The notes under the pieces were generated by a model. The model did no database searches, was not told the origin of the DNA, and saw only the letters and a list, made by a program, of their open reading frames with translations. The translations under genes and the position numbers were made by a program. Below, in pieces: positions 34,601-46,707 of a DNA stretch of 64,000 bases (position 1 is its first letter; each line of letters begins with the position of its first letter). This stretch comes from Tetradesmus obliquus (taxonomy: Eukaryota; Chlorophyta; Chlorophyceae; Sphaeropleales; Scenedesmaceae), in assembly GCA_030272155.1 (NCBI GenBank), contig CP126193.1, forward strand, positions 2,666,001 to 2,730,000, read 5' to 3'.

Positions 34601-37148
34601 AAAGAAGCGGCAGCGCAGCGAGACGCCTGCAACAGCAACCGCAGCAGCAGCAGCAGCAGCAGCAGCGCAGGACAAGCCGCCTGCTGGGAAAAAGGTGAGG
34701 TATACGCATGATGCTGCAAGTTTGTGGTGTGCATAAGCTGGCAGAGCTGTACTGTCTCATTGTAGTTTGTGGATTGCAGCTATGTGGAAAGACCGCAGCT
34801 GCCACGACTGCGCTGCTGACGGCTGCCGTGTTTCTGGTTTCTGTGATTCCCTGCAGGCCAAATCCGCAGCTGCACCCCCGGCGCAAGCAGGAGCAGCGGC
34901 GGCAGCAGACACGCAGCAACAACCTGCAGCAGGCAATGCAGGCGCGGCTGGTCCAGCTCCTGCAGCAGCAGCACCAACAGCAGCAGCAGCACCTGGTACA
35001 AGTGCTGGCGGCACAGCAGCTAAGGCTATGGCGGGCATCAAAGGTGCGCTGCTGCTGGGGAGCACATGACACTGGCTCACTGATGCTTCAACAGTGGCTG
35101 CTGTCATGCCGCGGCTTTAGCAAGCACAATTGTGCTCTTCCTGTACCAGCAGGATTTGTAGCATGATTCCAAGGACAACGCGCTTGCTAGCTTCAGCAGA
35201 TCTTGCCTAGGGTGCGTGTGCGCTACTCAGTGGCTGCTTGACCGCGCATTCTTTGTTGTTCATTGACTGCAGCTGCTCTTGCTGCCAAGAAGAAGCCGCC
35301 TGCGACTGACAGCAAAGCTGCAGCAGCAGCAGCAGCAGCAGCAGTGGAGGCAGCAGCAGCAGCACCTGACAGCAGCAAGCCCAAGGAGCAGCAGCAGCCT
35401 GCCGCCAGGAAGGAGGCTCAGCAGCAGCAGCAGCAGCAGCAGCAGCCTGCTGATCAGCAAGCAGCAGTGTCTGGACCTGCAGCAGCAGAGCCTGCCGTGG
35501 ATGCTGCGGAAGCAGCAGCAGCAGCGGCAGCTGGCGGGGCTGTGGCGGCTGCTGCTGCTGCTGGGCTGCCGTCAGCAGTGGTGGCTGCAGTGGAGGCCCT
35601 GCAGAAAGAAGTTGCAGAGGTGCGGCAGCAGCACTGTGCGCATGACGTTCCGTGGAACAATAGCAACCAATACGTCGCATCTGCACTGTTGTGTGTGCAT
35701 CCAACTGTGTCTCACTCCAGGCCGGATTTTAAACACTGTGGCTGTCCTCTGCCGCTGCCTCGGCTGCTGTTGTTTCACTTCCGCAGCACAAGCCGCCACC
35801 ACCCGGGGGCCCCGGCAAGAGTGCCGGCATGAGTAAGGCGGTGCGCCATGCACTGGACAGCCTGGGGCTCACTTTTGCACGGCTGCCAGCACAGGTGCGT
35901 GGACTTGCGGTGTGCTGCTGTAGAGTGATGGTGTTGCTGGCACACACGCCTTTGACAGCCTGGGGCTCACTTTTGCGCGGCTGCCAGCACAGGTGCGCCA
36001 CGCTGGCGCTGGTGGCCATGTGTCAACATGGAGTTTCCAGAGTTTTTTAGCATGTAAAGCAATATGTGTGTTGCTGCAGTGGGGTCTTGTGGGGCACGGA
36101 TATCAGCCACTGCCCTACTCTTTGCACCCATCTGCCGCACATGCATGCAGAAAGTAACTGATACACCAACTTGTTCAGTACTACATTTTAATTCAGCACA
36201 ATGAATCTGCTGGGCACGCATGCATACGTGCATGCACGGAGTCCAGCCACTTCTATGCTCCCCGCCACCCGTCATTTACAACTGTACACGTTGCCAACGC
36301 CGCAGGTGCGCCAGCAGCAAACAGCCGCATTGGTTGCCGCGCTGGGCCCGCTGCTGCTGCCCTACTTCAAGCTGAAGAAGCTGCACGTGCATGCATGCCA
36401 CCCCCTCTCCCTGATCAACAGCAGATGTGCCTGCTGCGCATGCCTGCAACAGACCTGTCCGCTGGGTGCGCATGCATGCCTGCATGCTTGCATGCATGCA
36501 CTCAGTCCGGCCGCTCCCATGCTCACCGCCACCCGTCATGTGCACATTGTCAACGCCGCAGGTGCGCGAGCAGCAAACAGCCGGATTAGTGGCTGCGCTG
36601 GGCCCGCTGCTGCTGCCCTACTTCAAGGAGAAGAAGCTGCGCCGCATTCTGCTGGAGGAGGCAGCCAGCAGGGCGGGAGAGCTGCAAGACACGCGGCAGG
36701 CGCTGTTCGCGCAGCTGGAGGCATGTGCGCCCGGCGGCGGTGCGGCTGGTGCAGGTGTGCAGGCGTGCAGCATGAGGCAGGATTGACCAGTGAATGCATT
36801 GTGCACAGGCCAACTTGTGTTGAATCTAGTATGGTCTTGTACAACAGCGCGTCGTGTTGGTGCACTGCAATGGCCGCTTCCTGTTATGGGTTTGTACCTC
36901 ACACTGCTGCGGGAGGAGGCAGCCAGCAGGGCAGGGGAGTTGCAGGACACACGGCAGGCGCTGTTTGCGCAGCTGAAAGCATGTGCGCCCGGCGGCGGGG
37001 CGGCTGGTGCGGGTGCGCAGTAGCGGTGTTTGCACGGCAACTTGGGAGGAATGGGGCTGCAGGGGTGGTGTTGAGAGTCCTGTTCTACCCGCAACTGAGA
37101 GTGCACTGAGCGTTGCTGCTGCCTGGCCGTGGTCTGGTTGCGCCTTAC

Positions 37149-37182
<34 letters not shown>

Positions 37183-39727
37183 AGGTGGCGCTGGTGACGA
37201 GGACTTCCAGCCGCACATGAGCGCAGCAGCCGAGGAGGCGCTGGCGCAGCTTGAGAGACAGGCCTGGTCTCACGCTGCTGCTGCTGTTGCTGCTGCTGCA
37301 ATCCCTCAGGTGGCGCTGGTGATGAGGACTTCCAGCCGCACATGAGCCCATCAGCCGAGGAGGCGCTGGCGGCAGCCTGGGCGGCGCACCAGGGCTCGCC
37401 CGAGCAGCTCACTCAGCTGGCGGTGGACGTGTGCGCGCAGCTGGGCTGGGCGCATGTGCAGGTGCGGCTGGCGTGCGTAAATAGATGCTGCTCAAGCTGG
37501 TGGAGTGGCGCAGCTGCTGAAGTCAGCTGCCGCGGCAGCTGTGTAGGGTGGCTGCTTGACAGCTGCGCACAGGTTGCTGGCTGAACGCCAACGCAGCAAG
37601 AATCATGCTCAGTGGAATTCGTTGGGATAACCTATGTTATCGCTCACCGTTGATCATGCTGTCGACACTGCAGGCTGTTCTGCCATCGTGTGTGCACATT
37701 GTGTGCGCTGTAGCAAGTACCTATGCCCCAGCCTTGCCTCCAGTGTGCATTCTGTTCCAACCCGCTGTCTGTGTGTGCACCTGTGTGACTTGCTGCAGCC
37801 TGACAAGGCCGTAGCAGAGCTGAAGCAGATCAGCATTGCTTCCAGTTCTGCATGCTGTCCATCTTCCACATTCCCGTGTGTGTATGTGTGCCCCTGTTTC
37901 CTGCTGCAGCCTGACAAGGCCGTAGCAGAGCTAAAGCAGATCAGCATTGCTTCCAGTTCTGCATGCTCTCCACCGTCCACACTCCCGTGTGTGTATGTGT
38001 GCCCTGTTTCATTCTGCAGCCTGACAAGGCCGTAGCAGAGCTGAAGCAGATCATCAAGCAAGCGAAGAAGCGCACAGCCAAGAGCAAGGGCGCAACACCA
38101 GCACCAGCAGCAGCAGCAGCGGCAGCAGGTGCACTCAGCCAGCAGCCGTCTCTGCAGCAGCAGCTCAGCGGAGGCCTCACTTCCTCGCGGCAGTCGCCAG
38201 AGCCCTCAGGCGCTGTTGCTGCTGCTGCTGCTGCTGCTGGTGGTGGTGGTGGTGGGGACACCTCTGGAGGCGGCACCCCTGGTGGCATGACTCCTCAGCG
38301 GCTGGGGCTAGCGCCAATCGTATTGGCAGCGCAGGCGCAGTCGGGTGGTGCCGGCGGCAGCGGCAGCGGCTCTGCGTCTCAAAAGCAGCCAGCCGAGAAG
38401 TTCAGCACGCTGCAAGGTGAGTGCTGCGCTGCTCTGATGCCGCCAGCGCTTGGCGCGCAAAGGGTGATTATGGCTGCTGTGCATCGCCTGGGCGACAGGC
38501 TAGAAGTGTCAGCGACGCGCAGCTGTGTTGCACTGCTGTGTAGCACCCATTAGGCGGCGAGCAGCTGCATGTGCTATACAGCTTGTCAGTCCTCTATCAT
38601 TTGCTCTGTCGTCTGCTGACAGCTTTGGGATGCGTGCTGTCGGTCAGCTGGCGTCCAGCAGCTGTAGTGCAACATCTGCTCCCGCTGCTCTCCTGTGCGG
38701 ACGTGACCTGCCCGCTCACACTGCCCTGCCTGTTTGAATCCTGGTGCACAAACAATGCACATCTGGCTGCAATGCAGCGCCGAGTCCCCGCCTGCAGCGC
38801 TGCCTGGATGCAGCCGTGGCTGCTGGCGCACCTCTGGAGTGGCTGCAGGAGCGCTACCCCAGCCTGCGCGGCAAGCACATGCACCAGGTGCGACGCAGCA
38901 GCAGCAGCAGCAGCGACAGCCTGCAAAGGGCTGCGCTTCATACACTGTGTGCTCTTTTTATGCTGCGCAATTCATGGTTTGTTGAAGGGGCAGCGCATGG
39001 CACGCCATGCCGCACCACCAACAATTACCCACCCACCGTGCTGCACGCGCTCTGACGAGCGCCGATGCGCCTGTCTGAAACCCCTGCCGACCTTGCGTGC
39101 TGCACCAGATGTTCCGCACACTGTGCGTGTCGGGCCCTGCCGGCTGTGCCATCAAGGACATGGTGTCCCGCGCAGCGCAGCATGAGCTCAATGTGGCCTG
39201 GGAGGACAGCAAAGGCGCGCGCGCAGCGCTGAAGCAGTCGCTGGCGGGCAACGCGATGTGCGCGGTTGCGGGCACCACGGGTGAGGCGTGCTGTGAGACT
39301 CAGCAACTGTGTGTGTATGTAGCTGGACGTTTTGCACGGCATGCAACACGCGCCAAGATACGTTGCTGTATAGGTCACTCAGCTTGTGCAACACGCAATT
39401 ATGTACACCACATCACAAGTCACCTTATGCCTGCGAACCCACAGCCAGCAGCAATCAGGCCCCACAAACGGCCTGTTAACATCATGACTGGCACCTGCAA
39501 GCATGTACTGCAAAAGTAACCGCTAGCGCCCCGTCCTGCCTGGTGACTGTTGTTCACACTGCTGCTGCTGCTACCTGCCTGTCTGGCCATGTGCAGAGGC
39601 GGACCCCAAGGCGTATGCGCTGCTGTGCTTCCCTGGCGTGCGCAAGCAGCCCGCAAAGCAGCCCAAGGCGGCACCTGATGCAGCAGCAGCAGCAGCTGGC
39701 GGGGCTGGTCAGGCTGCAGCAGAGTGA
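31691..39727 (+). CDS. Ubinuclein / HPC2-like subunit of the HIRA histone-chaperone complex
   Basis: Ubinuclein partners HIRA in replication-independent H3.3 deposition in the nucleus. Sixteen exons close in frame (958 aa): 31691-31933, 32011-32100, 32281-32349, 32613-32690, 33071-33167, 33402-33571, 34362-34694, 34857-35043, 35273-35619, 35787-35894, 36562-36754, 37310-37461, 38020-38416, 38778-38887, 39109-39280, 39597-39727. The key evidence is the HUN/Hpc2-related motif at about residues 215-245 (RFERYDDDFIDDSELEM, then TKTKFSGFYVTQGNVETIEEP). It is preceded by two acidic Asp/Glu exons and followed by Lys/Arg-, Gln- and Ala-rich disorder. Later exons (QQTAGLVAALGPLLLPYF, PDKAVAELKQIIKQ, FRTLCVSGPAGCAIKDMVSRA) resemble the helical C-terminal region of ubinucleins. 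Introns contain at least seven partial exon copies, so exons 11-13 were chosen as the copies that splice in phase. Confidence 0.75.
33631..33818 (+). repeat. Two partial copies of ubinuclein exon 6, 3' edge
   Basis: Degenerate copies end at 33663 (CTACGTGACCCAG|GTGCAG) and at 33818 (from GATTTCATGTATGACAGCC to TACGTGATGCAG|GTGCGG). The real exon edge is at 33571. The second copy spans about 85 nt but has lost bases and the frame. Confidence 0.8.
33955..34265 (+). repeat. GGGC/GTGC-rich simple-repeat intron
   Basis: Intron 6 of the ubinuclein-like gene contains tracts such as GGCGGGCGGGCGGGCGGGCG mixed with GTGCGTGTGCG. The G tracts lie on the coding strand and could form G-quadruplexes in the pre-mRNA. 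Confidence 0.85.
35951..35992 (+). repeat. Partial copy of ubinuclein exon 10, 3' edge with donor
   Basis: A 42-nt copy of the end of exon 10 (SLGLTFARLPAQ) plus its CAG|GTGCG donor, 98 bp downstream of the real edge at 35894, nearly identical. Confidence 0.9.
36214..36390 (+). repeat. Upstream partial copy of ubinuclein exon 11 with intron and acceptor
   Basis: Matches about 36466-36640 at an offset of 256 bp. It includes intron sequence (CCGCCACCCGTCAT), the CGCCGCAG acceptor at 36305 and exon sequence QQTAALVAALGPLLLPYFK, then diverges after LKKL. Confidence 0.88.
36911..37022 (+). repeat. Downstream partial copy of ubinuclein exon 11, 3' part
   Basis: Copy of about 36653-36760 at an offset of 258 bp, covering EEAASRAGELQDTRQALFAQL to GGGAAGA and a GTGCGC donor-like end. 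Several point differences. Confidence 0.9.
37185..37259 (+). repeat. Upstream partial copy of ubinuclein exon 12 with acceptor
   Basis: Starts after TGCTCAG at 37184 and repeats GGAGDEDFQPHMS as in the real exon beginning at 37310; offset 125 bp. Confidence 0.9.
37799..38019 (+). repeat. Two tandem copies of ubinuclein exon 13 5' edge plus intron
   Basis: A unit of about 110 bp (CTGCAG acceptor, PDKAVAELKQI, then intron with TGTGTATGTGTG) occurs at 37799 and 37910 before the real exon at 38020. Confidence 0.92.
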
Positions 39728-40853
39728 CACAGATTTGTGTGCACTTTAAAGTGCAGCATGGTTTGGAGCGTAGCACAAGACACCACTCACCCCGCGCGCC
39801 ATTGAGCAGAAAGATAGGCGGGGCAGGCTGCAGCAGAATAGTCGTGACATACAGAAACCATGTGGCGAGACCGCAGAGGTATGTATGCTCAGCTCTGTAC
39901 GCAGCTGTGTGGTGGTTGTGGTTGGGCTGCAGCGTTCGTGATTTGACCCCCGCCGCATTTTTTGTGTGCGGCGTTGCAATTGCTGTTGTGGTTGCGTCTG
40001 CGGCAGGCTTGGCTATTACACACGGTTGTGTCGTGGGCCAGCATGCTTTGTGGTGCACATTGGTTAAGAATTGTAGCATCACTGGTCAGTGCTGTCACAC
40101 CCTTCAACCAGTGTTTCCATGCTTCCATGCTCTTGTCAGTTGATTCGTGGTGATGTGGCCTACAAGAGGTACACAGAAGGCGATATCACAATGATCATCA
40201 TGATGATCCTGTTCAGGCACAGCAGCAGTATCACAAACAAGACGGGCATTACAATCCTGCAGCCTCGGCAGCAACTGCAACCTTGTGCTGCTTTACATTG
40301 CTTAAGACAAACACACACTCAGGAGATGAAGGCATCGTCAAACATTGCAGCCGTGGGAAGGTGCGCACAATCAGCATGTGCTAGCATGCATGTAGAGGAC
40401 TACTCACGTCTGGTAGTGAAATCTTGCAACGTGTTGACAAAGCAACAGCAGCAGTCATGACTGATCAGCACGGTATATGATGTTACTGTCAAATTACCAG
40501 CTACTAAGCCACAGCAACAACGCCTTCGGCCACCACCACTGTCTATTCTACAACAAAGATGCATATGCGTTGTGTACAACTGTCATCGAGTGTGGCTGAT
40601 GTCTGTTGGTGTGTCAGTGTGTGGCGCTCGTCCAAGGTTGTTGACAGCTGTCAGGTTTGACAACATGATGGTACATGCCAAGCATGTGTGGTACATGCCA
40701 AGCCTGCGCTCTGCTGAGGTCCACGTCACAGCACTGCCAGCCCTAGGCAGTACAGCATCTCTTGATGGCTCAAGTGTTTAACTGCAGTTGGCTACAATGA
40801 AAACAGCTGCTGGTCCCATGCCAAAACATTCAAGAGTGTTGCTGCCCGCCCTC
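39728..40853. other. Convergent intergenic region
   Basis: Between the ubinuclein-like stop (+) and the UBL-E2 stop (-). No gene or RNA recognised; presumably 3' UTRs. Confidence 0.5.
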
Positions 40854-42083
40854 TCAGCCCATCGCATGCTGCCTCGTCATGGCAGCTGCCTTTTCACGGT
40901 ACGCATCTCGTTCATACTCATATTGCTTGGCACACTCCTTGTTCAGCGGGCTGCTGGCATTGGGTGTGGCCAGCAGCATCTGCAGCGCTGCCAGCACACA
41001 CTCCACCGCGCATGCACCTGTGTCATCGCGCTCCTGGCTGATGCAGATGCCACCTTCGCTGCCAACATTTGGGTGCCAGATGGGTGTCAGGAAGCGGCCT
41101 GTCGGCATGCTGCGTGGGAAGTCTGAGGGGAACTTCAGCTCCACGTCAAACCAGCCGCCGCTGTATGGCGTGCCTGCTGGGCCGCTCAGCTGCAGGCAGC
41201 AGGCAGGGACAGCAAGCAGGGGCAGCAGGCAGTGTGAGTCGACAGTGTCCTGAGGGCAGTGCGCCACCGAGGATATTGTCATTGTGTCTGACTCGGACAT
41301 TGCATACGTGGTAGTGGCTACAGCAGGCCCACTAGGCAGTGCTACTCCGTACAAAGTGGAATGCAAGGTTGTAGATTGTCAGCATCCAACGCCCTCATGA
41401 GGTGGCCATAGGATGCAAGTCAACCGCATCAGGCGTTACTTGATGCATGCACGCGGCTTGCAGCTCTGCATGCTGTGCCATACCTTCACGTACCACGTCA
41501 GCACATCATCCTCACTGGGCCCCACTGAGATGCCAGGGATGGGATGGCTCATCTGGCGCCGCATCTGCCTGGCCAGCTCAGCAGCGGGGCTGCCGCCCTG
41601 CATGCGCTTCACAACATGCAGCACGTTGACGGCGTCTTTGGGACGGAAGGCGCTGTCGTTCCTGCAGTCGATCTCCCTGCCAGCGTACGCGATGCGCAGC
41701 TGCAGTCGCAGGGGGTTGGGAGACGAGGCAGCAGCAGCACCAGCAGTAGCAGTGCCAGATTCTTCACTAGGTGCGCGCAGAGTACATGTGCACGGATACT
41801 ACCAGTGCAGATCGAAGTTCGTCAGCTGCAAGACAGATGGCATGTTTTGTGCAGCTTTTGGATGCACAGCCTGTTGGGGCTGCGTCTGCTGTACTGTGGT
41901 ATACCACATATATCTGCAACCGTTGCACTGCACCGCATGCCTGCTAGTCAATAACCTCACCGCACCTGCAGGGCTGTTGATGGCATGTGCCACAGTCTGC
42001 AGCAGGCTGCGGTTGGTTGTGTCATCGTCAACATTAATCAGAGACTTCTGTCCCTCGATGGTCATGACGGTCAGCTGCTTCAT
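40854..42083 (-). CDS. Ubiquitin-like domain fused to ubiquitin-conjugating enzyme E2
   Basis: Three exons join in frame (243 aa): 41966-42083, 41484-41761, 40854-41189. Residues 1-96 form a ubiquitin-like fold: MKQLTVMTIEGQKSLINV at the start, LRLQLRIAYAGREI in the middle (compare the LIFAGKQL strand of ubiquitin) and VNVLHVVKRMQGG at the end, with the di-glycine at residues 95-96. An Ala-rich insertion sits in the first loop. From residue 97 the E2 core follows directly: helix 1 (AAELARQMRRQM), PGISVGPSEDDVLTWYV, PYSGGWFDVELKFPSDFP, the HPN motif in TPIWHPNV, catalytic Cys181 in GGICIS eight residues after the HPN asparagine, and PLNKECAKQYEYERDAYREKA. The start is the first in-frame ATG. 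Predicted to be cytosolic or nuclear. The gene is head to head with a Ulp-like protease. Confidence 0.87.
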
Positions 42084-42833
42084 GGTGCTGTGGGTGAACT
42101 TGCCTAGTCGGTCAATGATCGACTTGCAGAGGACGTTCTGGTCGAGGCAGCTGTGCTTGCTGCCAGCAAGAGCATGCAAACACTAAGCTTCAGAACGGAT
42201 TGACCCGTGACCTGCTGCACCCGCTGCCGCCGAGATGAGGCACGGTTAAGGTGCCATGAACTCCTATCTGTGCCGCGCGTTCCGAGGTCCAACGATATGC
42301 ACCCGCGCATCTACAAGCTTGGTGTGGCTGCGGCTGGTTTCGCTGAAAGTGGTTAGCTACATGTAAATATTTCGAAATTTTCCAGAGCCAATGTGGCCTT
42401 GGCCTGTATTGTATCGCAAGCTCGAGCTTTGCCTTGCTGTGCTCAAGTTCCTGGCATTGACCTCCCCGCGTGTAATACTGCTGCTCAGACGTATTTTAAT
42501 GCGTGCGAAAGTCTTCTGGAGCAGCATGAAGCGGTTGCTGTGCGGTGAGCGCCGTCTTGTGCCCTGTCCGAGGTGCTGTGCGGGAAAAAAGTCGCTAGAA
42601 CGTGCGGCAAATCGCACGGCCAGCTTGCAAGACCCGATACCAATCAATGTGCCGGTGATCACAGAGTTGTTCGTGGCTGACAACTGCACTGTGCCCTGGC
42701 ACCCAGCGTAACCGTCATGCTGCGAAAGCACCAGGCCTGGTGCTACCCTAGGGCAGCATGCCACCACTGCTGCGCAATAGTACTGCTGCGGCTTACCGTG
42801 TTCACGTCCGTTGGCCACCGACCTGATTTGCAG
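42084..42833. promoter_or_regulatory. Divergent promoter region of UBL-E2 and Ulp-like protease genes
   Basis: The UBL-E2 gene reads left from 42083 and the protease reads right. A frame opening at the ATG at 42391 (about 106 codons, containing CPRCC) may be the protease 5' exon, but I could not join it in phase to the exon at 42834. The promoter core is most likely within 42,084-42,390. Confidence 0.4.
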
Positions 42834-44644
42834 GAGGTACATCAGCAGACGCAGTCAGCACCTCGACGGAGTACCCGCCTTTGCTTGAAAGCGCTACTGT
42901 ATCCTCGCCCACCTCAACGCCAGCAGACGACACAGCCCTGACCTTTCCAGACACCACAGCAGCAGAAGAACCTGCGGACTTTCCAAGAAAGGGTGCACAC
43001 AGCAACAGCAAAACAAGGCTGTCGTGGCATGGCCCTACTGCTGCTGCTGCCGCTGCTGTTGCAGCCTCAGACCACGTCAGCATACGCATTACAGACCAGC
43101 CCTACAAACCAGGCAGCAGCGCGCTGCGCGCCAAATGCCCACCCACTACAGAACAGCAGAAGCAGCAGCAGCAGCAGCAGCAGTGGGGAGGTACTTTGGG
43201 TGTCGCCTCCTTGGGCTGCAGCACACCAGCTGCCTACATGGTGCAGCAAAGATGTTCATCCAGCATCATGCCTAAGACAGGCTGCGTAGAGCGCATCAGG
43301 CTGGAGCTTGCAGCACGGAGAGCTGCAGAGGCAGCTGCAGCAACAGCAACAGCCGCCGCTGCTGCCGCTGCAGTGGAAACAGCAGCATTAGCAGAGCAGC
43401 TAGTGCAGCCGCAGCCCCCCATGCAGCTTGGTGGTCAGCTGGGGCTGTGCAGCACAGTGCCGTCCTCGCAGCTACCACAAGACAACCCAGGAGACGCTGC
43501 TTCCCTGACAGAGACAGCTGCAACCGGTCAAAGCCCTGCTGATGATGCTGGCGTATTAGCAGCAGCCCCACTAGAGGAAGCCCGCAGCATGCAGGCAGTG
43601 GGTTTGTTGGCAGCAGCGCCTGCACTGGCTGCGTGGCCAGCTGGGCCGGCTGTGACAGATGACTTGGCTGCTGCTGCTGATGGTCATGCTGACAGGTGCT
43701 TGGCAGGCACGCCAACAGTGCATGCAGCCACTGGTGTACTGACAGCAGAACTTATCATCACCGAAGAAGACGATAATCTGCAGCCGGTCACAGCAACAGC
43801 AACAGCAGCGGCGGTAGCAGTGAGGCCAGAGGTAGCATCAGCACCAGAAGACCCAGCAGCACGAGCCCAGGATCCAGCTGAACAGCAGCTAGCGACAGCA
43901 GCAGCGGCGAATCAGCCAGCCTCTTTCCCACATGGGACAGCAGCAGAGGCAGCCATCACAGTAGACGCAGCAGCAGCTGCAGCGTGTGGGGTGGCTGGGC
44001 TGGCAGACACAACAGCAGCAGGGCCAGCGGAGGCAGCAGTGGCAGGGGAGGCAGCAGCGGCAGCAGCAGAGAGCCATCAGCATGATGCAATGCTGCTGCT
44101 GCCCCAGATGTCTGGCGCCCACCATTTGGTGTGGCAGCCTGCGGCCGCTGTCGCGCCAGCTGTCAGGTGTGCGGTGATCACCACAAGTCTGTTATATACC
44201 TTGCAGAGCACATGTCACACGGTTGTCCGCCACTTGTTGTTGGCCTGCCGTATGCGCTGTCACAGCGAAGAAGTTATTTAGTGCTTCATTCACATGTCCA
44301 GCACTGTGCAGTCCTGCCTAGCACCATGCCTTAACTGAATATCCACAAAAGAAAGCAATTTGTTGCATATGAGTGGGCCGCTTCCTTGCTTCCAGCATGT
44401 GTGCTGGCGATTGTACAACTTGTTTGACACGTGCCTGTGGTTGCCGTCCTGCACTCTTGTCACCGCGTTACCACTGCCACCTGCAGCAGCCACCACCTGG
44501 ATATGGCAGCCCACCTGCAGCACCCATCATCCCGCCTCTTCAACTTCCTCCTAGCTGCTGCATCAGCTGCCGATGCCGCCGGCATCAGCAGCAGTCTGCA
44601 AGCTGTTGCGCAGCCTGGCTGCATTGCTCAAAGCATGAAACAGT

Positions 44645-44678
<34 letters not shown>

Positions 44679-45046
44679 GGTGCCAGATGAAGTAGCTGGC
44701 CTCTACATGTCACCAGCAGTGAAGGAGTACTACTGCTGCAACCCGGCTGTAGCACCTACTGCGTGTTGCTACCTGCAGCACCTGCCAGTTGGTGAATTTG
44801 TAGTGCCTGCAGCACTTGCCATGATGGCAGCGGCAGCAGCAGGCGGTGCTGCAGTTGGCGTGGATCTCAGTGAGAAGGGCAGTTGGCAGCAGCTGGAGGC
44901 AGCAGTAAGCTGTGGCGCTACACCTGTTGCAGCAACGGCAGCAGGCGCTGAGCAGGCTTTGACCTGTGCGCTGCTGCTGCAGCAGTCACACAGGACGCGA
45001 GAGGTGGCAGTGCTGCTGCCTGTCGGCTGGCCTGCAGCTTCGAATG

Positions 45047-45092
<46 letters not shown>

Positions 45093-46207
45093 AGATGGTC
45101 AACCGCCTCATGACAGCAGCGGCTGTGCTGTGGCGCGCTGGCTGCTAGTGGACCCTTCTGGTTACTTTGAGCCTGTGTATGATGAGCTGCCGCCAGGTGA
45201 GCCACAGATCATGCCTTGTGATGAGACTGACAGCATCTACACATCATGAGAGTGTGGCACCCGGCGTGGATTTGCATCATTGCTCTAATGGTGCTGTTCT
45301 GTGTGTGATGCGTCAGGCACAGTGTGGCCCCTACGCCATACAGTGCGCCAGAGCTTTGTTGTCAGGCCATGAGCACTTGTTGTCTTCATGTTTGTGGCGC
45401 AGTCGGCTGGTCGCACTCGGTTGGCATCGACGAAACCTCCGGTATATCAAGTGTATTTTATTCGCATGCAGCCCGACGAGCATTGCCTGAGCTGAATATG
45501 TCAACTGCGCCCTCCCTGCCGCTGCTACGCTTTATGCCACAGGCAATGCATTCTACTTCAACCCAGCTGCAGCGCTGCCAAGCAACCACAGGCAACCTGT
45601 GCCGGGCACCAGCAGCTGCCACATCATTGCTGCTCTGCTGGGCTTTTGCAGTGGCTGGCTGGACTTCTCAAGCCTTGCAGCGCTGCACAGCAGCTATGCT
45701 GCTGCTTTCGGCAGGCTCGATGATGTTGACTATGCAGTTTCATGCTTGGCAACGCTGCTGCTGGAAGGGCAGGTGTCCATTGGACTCCTTGGAATGAAGC
45801 TGGACAGCAGCAGCATCAGCAACGGCAGCAGAAGTAGCAGTAGCACTGTGTTTGGCAGGACTTGCAGCTCAGCTGACAGCATCACAGACACCATGCTGGC
45901 CACGTGGCGGCAAGCTGCTGCTGGCAGTGCTGGTGGCAGCAGTGTGTGGAGAAGCAGCGGCAGCAGCGGCAGTGGTGCTGCTACCTGGCTGGACATCAGT
46001 GATCTGGCTGATGTTCTGCATCAATTGGATGGTTACTGTGCGCCGGATGGGCACAGGCTGCTTGTCAGCTGCCACAGCAGGCTGACAGGCACTTGGCTGC
46101 CAGCTTCAGCCGACAATGGCCTACCACTGTATCAGCAGCAGCACATGCGCTGGATGAGCAGCACTTTGGGGGCTGCCGCGTATGCCTCTGCAGCAGGCCC
46201 TGGCTCG

Positions 46208-46248
<41 letters not shown>

Positions 46249-46668
46249 TGCGCTGTCAGAGATGGTGCTGCATTACTCAGGGTCCCACTTCACCCTCAGC
46301 ATCCTCAACCACCAGCACAAGCTGCTGCTGTACTTTGACTCCCTGGGTGGCAATGGACAGCACTACAGGCTGCAAGCACCAGCAGGTTACGAGACAGTCG
46401 TGCTGTCTCGGCACATTCAGGGCCAGGCAACGTGTGGCGCTCATGCGCTGTTTGTAGCGCTTGCATATGCCGCAGACTTTCAGGGTCTGCGCAGTGCATG
46501 TGCTGCTGCGGATGGCCTGATGCCTCCGCAGCTGCAGCCACCAACAGATGGCAAGGGGCAGCGAGGCAGCAATGGCCGGCCAGAAAAGAAGCGCAGGAAA
46601 GACAACAAGAAGCAGCATGGCAGGAAGAAGAGCAAGGCAGGAGACGCCAACCTCAACCCAGCGGCAGA

Positions 46669-46707
<39 letters not shown>

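Noticed and set aside
42357-42842. 161-codon frame on the minus strand opposite the protease 5' region
   Set aside because: No family similarity; it lies in the divergent promoter interval and overlaps an equally plausible + frame.
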